NCBI RefSeq assembly: GCF_012863495.1
Contig: NZ_JAAVJL010000001.1
Coordinates: 2,476,001 to 2,540,000 of the forward strand
DNA: 64,000 nt
Direction of reading: 5' to 3'
Source of the DNA: Pseudanabaena yagii GIHE-NHR1
GTDB lineage: Bacteria; Cyanobacteriota; Cyanobacteriia; Pseudanabaenales; Pseudanabaenaceae
In this document: positions 60,978-64,000 of the stretch, piece after piece
Numbering within the stretch: the first letter of the stretch is position 1
Layout of the letters: each line of letters starts with the position of its first letter
Made by a program: the position numbers and the translations under genes
The notes under the pieces: generated by a model
What the model was told of the DNA's origin: nothing
The model's input: only the letters and a program-made list of their open reading frames with translations
Databases searched by the model: none

Positions 60978-62846
60978 ATGTGTGGAATTGCTGGTTTCTT
61001 AGCTTCATCACTGCCAAATGAGACTGAGCGATATATCCGAATATTGCAAATTGCCCTTCAGCATCGGGGGAAAGATGATCAAGGGGTATATTTATCGCCA
61101 CAGCGCGATATCGCCTTGATTCACACCCGTCTTGCGATTCTCGATCTGAGCCAAAATGGACATCAGCCGATGCCCATTGCTGATCAAAGATACTGGATTA
61201 CTTTTAATGGAGAAATCTATAACTTTCTCGAATTAAGGGAACAGTTAAAAAATGAAGGGGAAACTTTTTTTTCCAATACAGATACAGAGGTAATTCTCAA
61301 GCTCTATGCCAAATATGGCGAAAGATGCCTAGAGTTTTTGCGCGGAATGTTTGCTTTTGCGATTTGGGACGAGCACGAAAAGGTCTGTTTTATGGCGCGT
61401 GATCCATTTGGGATTAAACCTATTTATTATTGGTGTCAAGGCAAAACTTTAATTTTTGCGTCGGAATTACGAGCCATCATGGCGCTTGGCATCATTCCCA
61501 AACAATTAAGCCCGATAGGTCTATATACATATTTAACCAATGGCTCTGTCTCAGAACCTTGGACAATTATTGATGGTGTTAAAAGTTTAGAAGCAGGTAG
61601 CAGTTTACGATGGCAGGATGGCAAGATTCACCATCAAAAATACTGGGAAATTAATTTCCCATCGGTAATTTATGGAGATCATTCTGTAGCGCCAAGTTAT
61701 GCCCCAACAGCAGCAAAACTCTCCTTAGAAGCGATCACTACAACAAGGGAAGCTTTATTTAACAGTGTTAAGCATCATTTAATTAGCGATGTTCCCATTG
61801 GTATATTTTTGAGCGGTGGAATCGACTCAACGGCACTTGTTGCCATTGCACGACAAATGCAAAGTAATGAATTACGCACCTATTCCCTTGCATTTAAGGA
61901 AGAAGCATGGAATGAAGGGGCGATCGCGAAACAGGTCGCCGATCACTTTGGCACGTCCCATACTGAATATTTACTAACGGCTGATCTTGCTCAGGATCTG
62001 TTACCAGAATATTGGCGATCGCTTGATCAACCCACTATTGATGGATTTAATACATTTTGCATTTCCCAAATTGCCCATCAACAGGGCATGAAAGTAGTGT
62101 TGTCAGGGCTAGGTAGCGATGAACTATTTGGTGGCTATGGTACATTTCGGCAAGTACCAAGGATGGTAGATCAGAGACAAAATGTTGCCTTTTTAAAAGC
62201 GATCGCCAAAGTTGTTGGTAATGGGTTAGAACAATTAGCCCAGTCTCCTAAATATCGACGATTTGGAGCATTTTTATCCAAAGAGAACTCGATTCAAAAT
62301 GCTTATAACTTGGTACGTGGAGTTTTTTCGACTTGGGAAGCCTATCAACTGGTGCAATTCTATTTAGGTGAAGATGTTGGAGAACAAGTTAAAAATGAGA
62401 TAGTCACTTTTCTGAATGAAGAAAAGCAATCTTTTCAGGAATTCCCAACTCCACAAGATGAAGTTTCCTATCTGGAACTCAGTCGCTATATGCGAAATCA
62501 ATTATTGCGAGATAGTGATGTGATGAGCATGAAATGGGGCTTAGAACTGCGCGTTCCCTTTGTTGATTGCGATCTATTTACAGCAATAAGTCAAATCCCC
62601 GCATCAATGCGTTTACATAAAAATAAACAGCTATTAACTCATGCAATTCCCGAAATCCCTGAATATATTATTAATCGTCAAAAACGAGGCTTTACCATTC
62701 CCTTTGTCCAATGGATTGACAAGGATTGGCTTAAAGGTACTATGGAAATCAAGATTCCGAGTCATATTCCTCTGCCACCTCAGCAATGGTATCGGCGTTG
62801 GAGTTTAGTAGTTTTACAAAATTGGTTACAGGCGCTCTCCTTATGA
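60978..62846 (+). CDS. asnB: asparagine synthase (glutamine-hydrolysing)
   Basis: The start is ATG 60978, so that Cys2 becomes the N-terminal nucleophile of the glutaminase (MCGIAGF); an upstream TTG frame adds 11 unsupported residues. The class II amidotransferase domain has LQHRGKDDQGVY, HTRLAILDLS, FNGEIYN and TDTEVILKLY. The synthetase domain follows from ~240 with the PP-loop FLSGGIDSTALVAIAR and VVLSGLGSDELFGGYGTF. Placement among glycosyltransferases is typical for AsnB-like proteins that amidate sugars or glycan building blocks, so housekeeping Asn synthesis is only one option. Its stop overlaps the next start (ATGA). Confidence 0.92.
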   Translation: MCGIAGFLASSLPNETERYIRILQIALQHRGKDDQGVYLSPQRDIALIHTRLAILDLSQNGHQPMPIADQRYWITFNGEIYNFLELREQLKNEGETFFSNTDTEVILKLYAKYGERCLEFLRGMFAFAIWDEHEKVCFMARDPFGIKPIYYWCQGKTLIFASELRAIMALGIIPKQLSPIGLYTYLTNGSVSEPWTIIDGVKSLEAGSSLRWQDGKIHHQKYWEINFPSVIYGDHSVAPSYAPTAAKLSLEAITTTREALFNSVKHHLISDVPIGIFLSGGIDSTALVAIARQMQSNELRTYSLAFKEEAWNEGAIAKQVADHFGTSHTEYLLTADLAQDLLPEYWRSLDQPTIDGFNTFCISQIAHQQGMKVVLSGLGSDELFGGYGTFRQVPRMVDQRQNVAFLKAIAKVVGNGLEQLAQSPKYRRFGAFLSKENSIQNAYNLVRGVFSTWEAYQLVQFYLGEDVGEQVKNEIVTFLNEEKQSFQEFPTPQDEVSYLELSRYMRNQLLRDSDVMSMKWGLELRVPFVDCDLFTAISQIPASMRLHKNKQLLTHAIPEIPEYIINRQKRGFTIPFVQWIDKDWLKGTMEIKIPSHIPLPPQQWYRRWSLVVLQNWLQALSL

Positions 62847-64000
62847 AAGTTCTGCATATTATTCCTTCAGTGGCAAAAGTGCGTGGAGGTCCCAGCAAAG
62901 CAGTAATCGAAATGGTGAAAGCGCTGCGATCGCAAAATGTTGATGCGGAAATCGTAACCACTAATGATAATGGCAAAGACTTACTGGATGTGCCTTTAGA
63001 TATACTGACTGATCGGTTAGAGGAATATGGCAATGTACCAATTCGCTTTTTTTCAAGATTTTCGCCCAATCTTAATGCTGTACGTGAGTTTGCCTATTCA
63101 GGAGCGCTGACAGCTTGGCTATGGCAACATATCACCGATTATGACATTATTCATGTCCATGCTATTTTTTCCTATGCTTCCACGATCGCTATGGCGATCG
63201 CCCGTATCAAAAATGTGCCTTATATCAATCGCCCCTTGGGACAGCTTTGTGAATGGTCATTGCAGCAAAGTAAACTTCGCAAACAAATCTATCTCAATAT
63301 TATTGAACGCTCTAATTTATTGCATAGTCAATCACTCCATTTTACGGCTGAGCAGGAAAGAGAGGAATTCCATCAACTAGGTTTGAATATTCCTAATTTC
63401 GTTCTGCCACATGGTGTGCATATACCAGAACCTATTCCTGATGCTCAAGATAAACTCCGCCAAATTCTGCAAATCCCCCATCAGATCCCCATTATTCTCT
63501 TTATGTCCCGTATCCATCCTAAAAAAGGATTGGAATATCTGATTCCTGCTCTTAGCAAATTCCAAGACTCGAATTTTGCTTTTGTGATTGCGGGGAATGG
63601 CGAGAGTGATTACATGAATCAGATTCAAGATTTACTAGAAAAACATCGAATTAGCGATCGCACCCATCTAGTCGGTTTCGTTAATGGGGAAACTAAAAAT
63701 CTATATTTACAAGGGGCTGATCTATTTGTCCTCACTTCCCATTCTGAAAACTTTGGTATTGCTGTGATTGAATCCCTCGCAGCAGGAACGCCTGTTTTAA
63801 TTACGAATGGTGTAGCGATCTCGCCAATGGTCAAAGAACAGGATCTCGGCTATGTCGCGCAATTAGATTCTGAAGCGATCGCGTCAACAATCCAAGAATT
63901 TTTCGAGCATCCCCAAGTTGCAAAGCAAAAAGGCGATCGCGCTCAACAATATATTGCTGAACATTATAGTTGGGCTAAAATAGCCCATAGTTTGATCAAT
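62843..64000 (+). CDS. family 4 glycosyltransferase (3' end outside window)
   Basis: The frame starts at ATG 62843, overlapping the asnB TGA by four bases, and stays open to the last base (386 codons, no stop seen). The GT-B features are MKVLHIIPSVAKVRGGPSKA; the acceptor half; IILFMSRIHPKKGLEYLIPA; FVIAGNGESDYMNQI; and the EX7E region SENFGIAVIESLAAGTPVL. It is translationally coupled to asnB and belongs to the same glycan cluster, which continues beyond the window. Confidence 0.92.
   Translation, partial: MKVLHIIPSVAKVRGGPSKAVIEMVKALRSQNVDAEIVTTNDNGKDLLDVPLDILTDRLEEYGNVPIRFFSRFSPNLNAVREFAYSGALTAWLWQHITDYDIIHVHAIFSYASTIAMAIARIKNVPYINRPLGQLCEWSLQQSKLRKQIYLNIIERSNLLHSQSLHFTAEQEREEFHQLGLNIPNFVLPHGVHIPEPIPDAQDKLRQILQIPHQIPIILFMSRIHPKKGLEYLIPALSKFQDSNFAFVIAGNGESDYMNQIQDLLEKHRISDRTHLVGFVNGETKNLYLQGADLFVLTSHSENFGIAVIESLAAGTPVLITNGVAISPMVKEQDLGYVAQLDSEAIASTIQEFFEHPQVAKQKGDRAQQYIAEHYSWAKIAHSLIN

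Noticed and set aside
1-64000. tRNA, rRNA or CRISPR arrays
   Set aside because: No tRNA T-loop plus acceptor combination, rRNA stretch or regularly spaced direct repeats was seen; the repeats found are inverted, not direct arrays.

Overview
The window is chromosomal DNA from a cyanobacterium. The evidence is photosynthesis genes (ycf3 for photosystem I assembly, a psbY-like small photosystem II gene), a Fd-GOGAT-type glutamate synthase, cyanobacteria-type families (DUF4327, DUF2288, RRM Rbp protein, zinc-ribbon Ser/Thr kinase) and very frequent GCGATCGC (HIP1) octamers. A filamentous or Pseudanabaena-like lineage is my guess from the overall flavour, not something the sequence proves. No rRNA, tRNA, CRISPR array or prophage was recognised.

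Layout. 0-0.8 kb: three antitoxin-like genes with no toxin, the last one re-tailed by a small mobile element. 0.8-5.4 kb: gltB. 5.7-6.8 kb: family 4 uracil-DNA glycosylase plus DUF2288. 7.3-9.5 kb: thiD, a 2OG-Fe(II) oxygenase-like gene and a GNAT acetyltransferase. 9.7-14.7 kb: a DUF2993 protein, a Ser/Thr kinase fused to an FGE-sulfatase domain, and two glycosyltransferases. 14.8-16.1 kb: an intact ISAs1-type insertion sequence sitting inside a palindromic element. 16.3-21.8 kb: gltA, psbY-like, uppP, rplU-rpmA, a response regulator, gatC and ycf3. 22.1-27.8 kb: an ABC-2 permease, an RRM protein, a truncated secD paralogue, secD-secF and a membrane protein. 27.9-33.2 kb: an M20 amidohydrolase, then a surface-glycan cluster (two glycosyltransferases, a methyltransferase, a divergent APH-fold kinase). 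33.2-40.8 kb: an unknown 415-residue protein, sat, hypE, DUF4327, a phosphoribosyltransferase, rpsU, a secreted nuclease and DUF2993. 40.9-42.7 kb: an ECF sigma / membrane anti-sigma / Spy-like envelope-stress operon. 42.9-44.9 kb: ctaA-ctaB for heme A. 44.9-51 kb: a PAS-GAF-GGDEF protein, a deacetylase-phosphodiester glycosidase fusion, and a YdcF protein. 51.4-59.6 kb: M1 aminopeptidase with HEAT repeats, YidD with a Cys-rich tail, sdhA, a pentapeptide protein, an M23 peptidase and a small unknown. 59.7-64 kb: a second glycan cluster (GT4, asnB, GT4) that runs off the window.

The most striking non-gene signal is a dense set of long, mostly perfect intergenic palindromes. Most have exactly three-base loops (GNA, AAA/TTT or TTA/TAA types), and many overlap gene stop codons. 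Alongside them are two MITE-like families: family A (three copies, TA-flanked, AGTTCGGG-type ends) and family B (two copies, about 119 bp). Both families sit at gene 3' ends; one family A copy gives an antitoxin gene a new C-terminus, and elements supply or abut the stop codons of others. The most interesting protein-level oddities are the SecD paralogue reduced to its periplasmic part, the YidD protein with 16 regularly spaced cysteines, and the 415-residue unknown. I did not find a clear-cut new defence or metabolic system.
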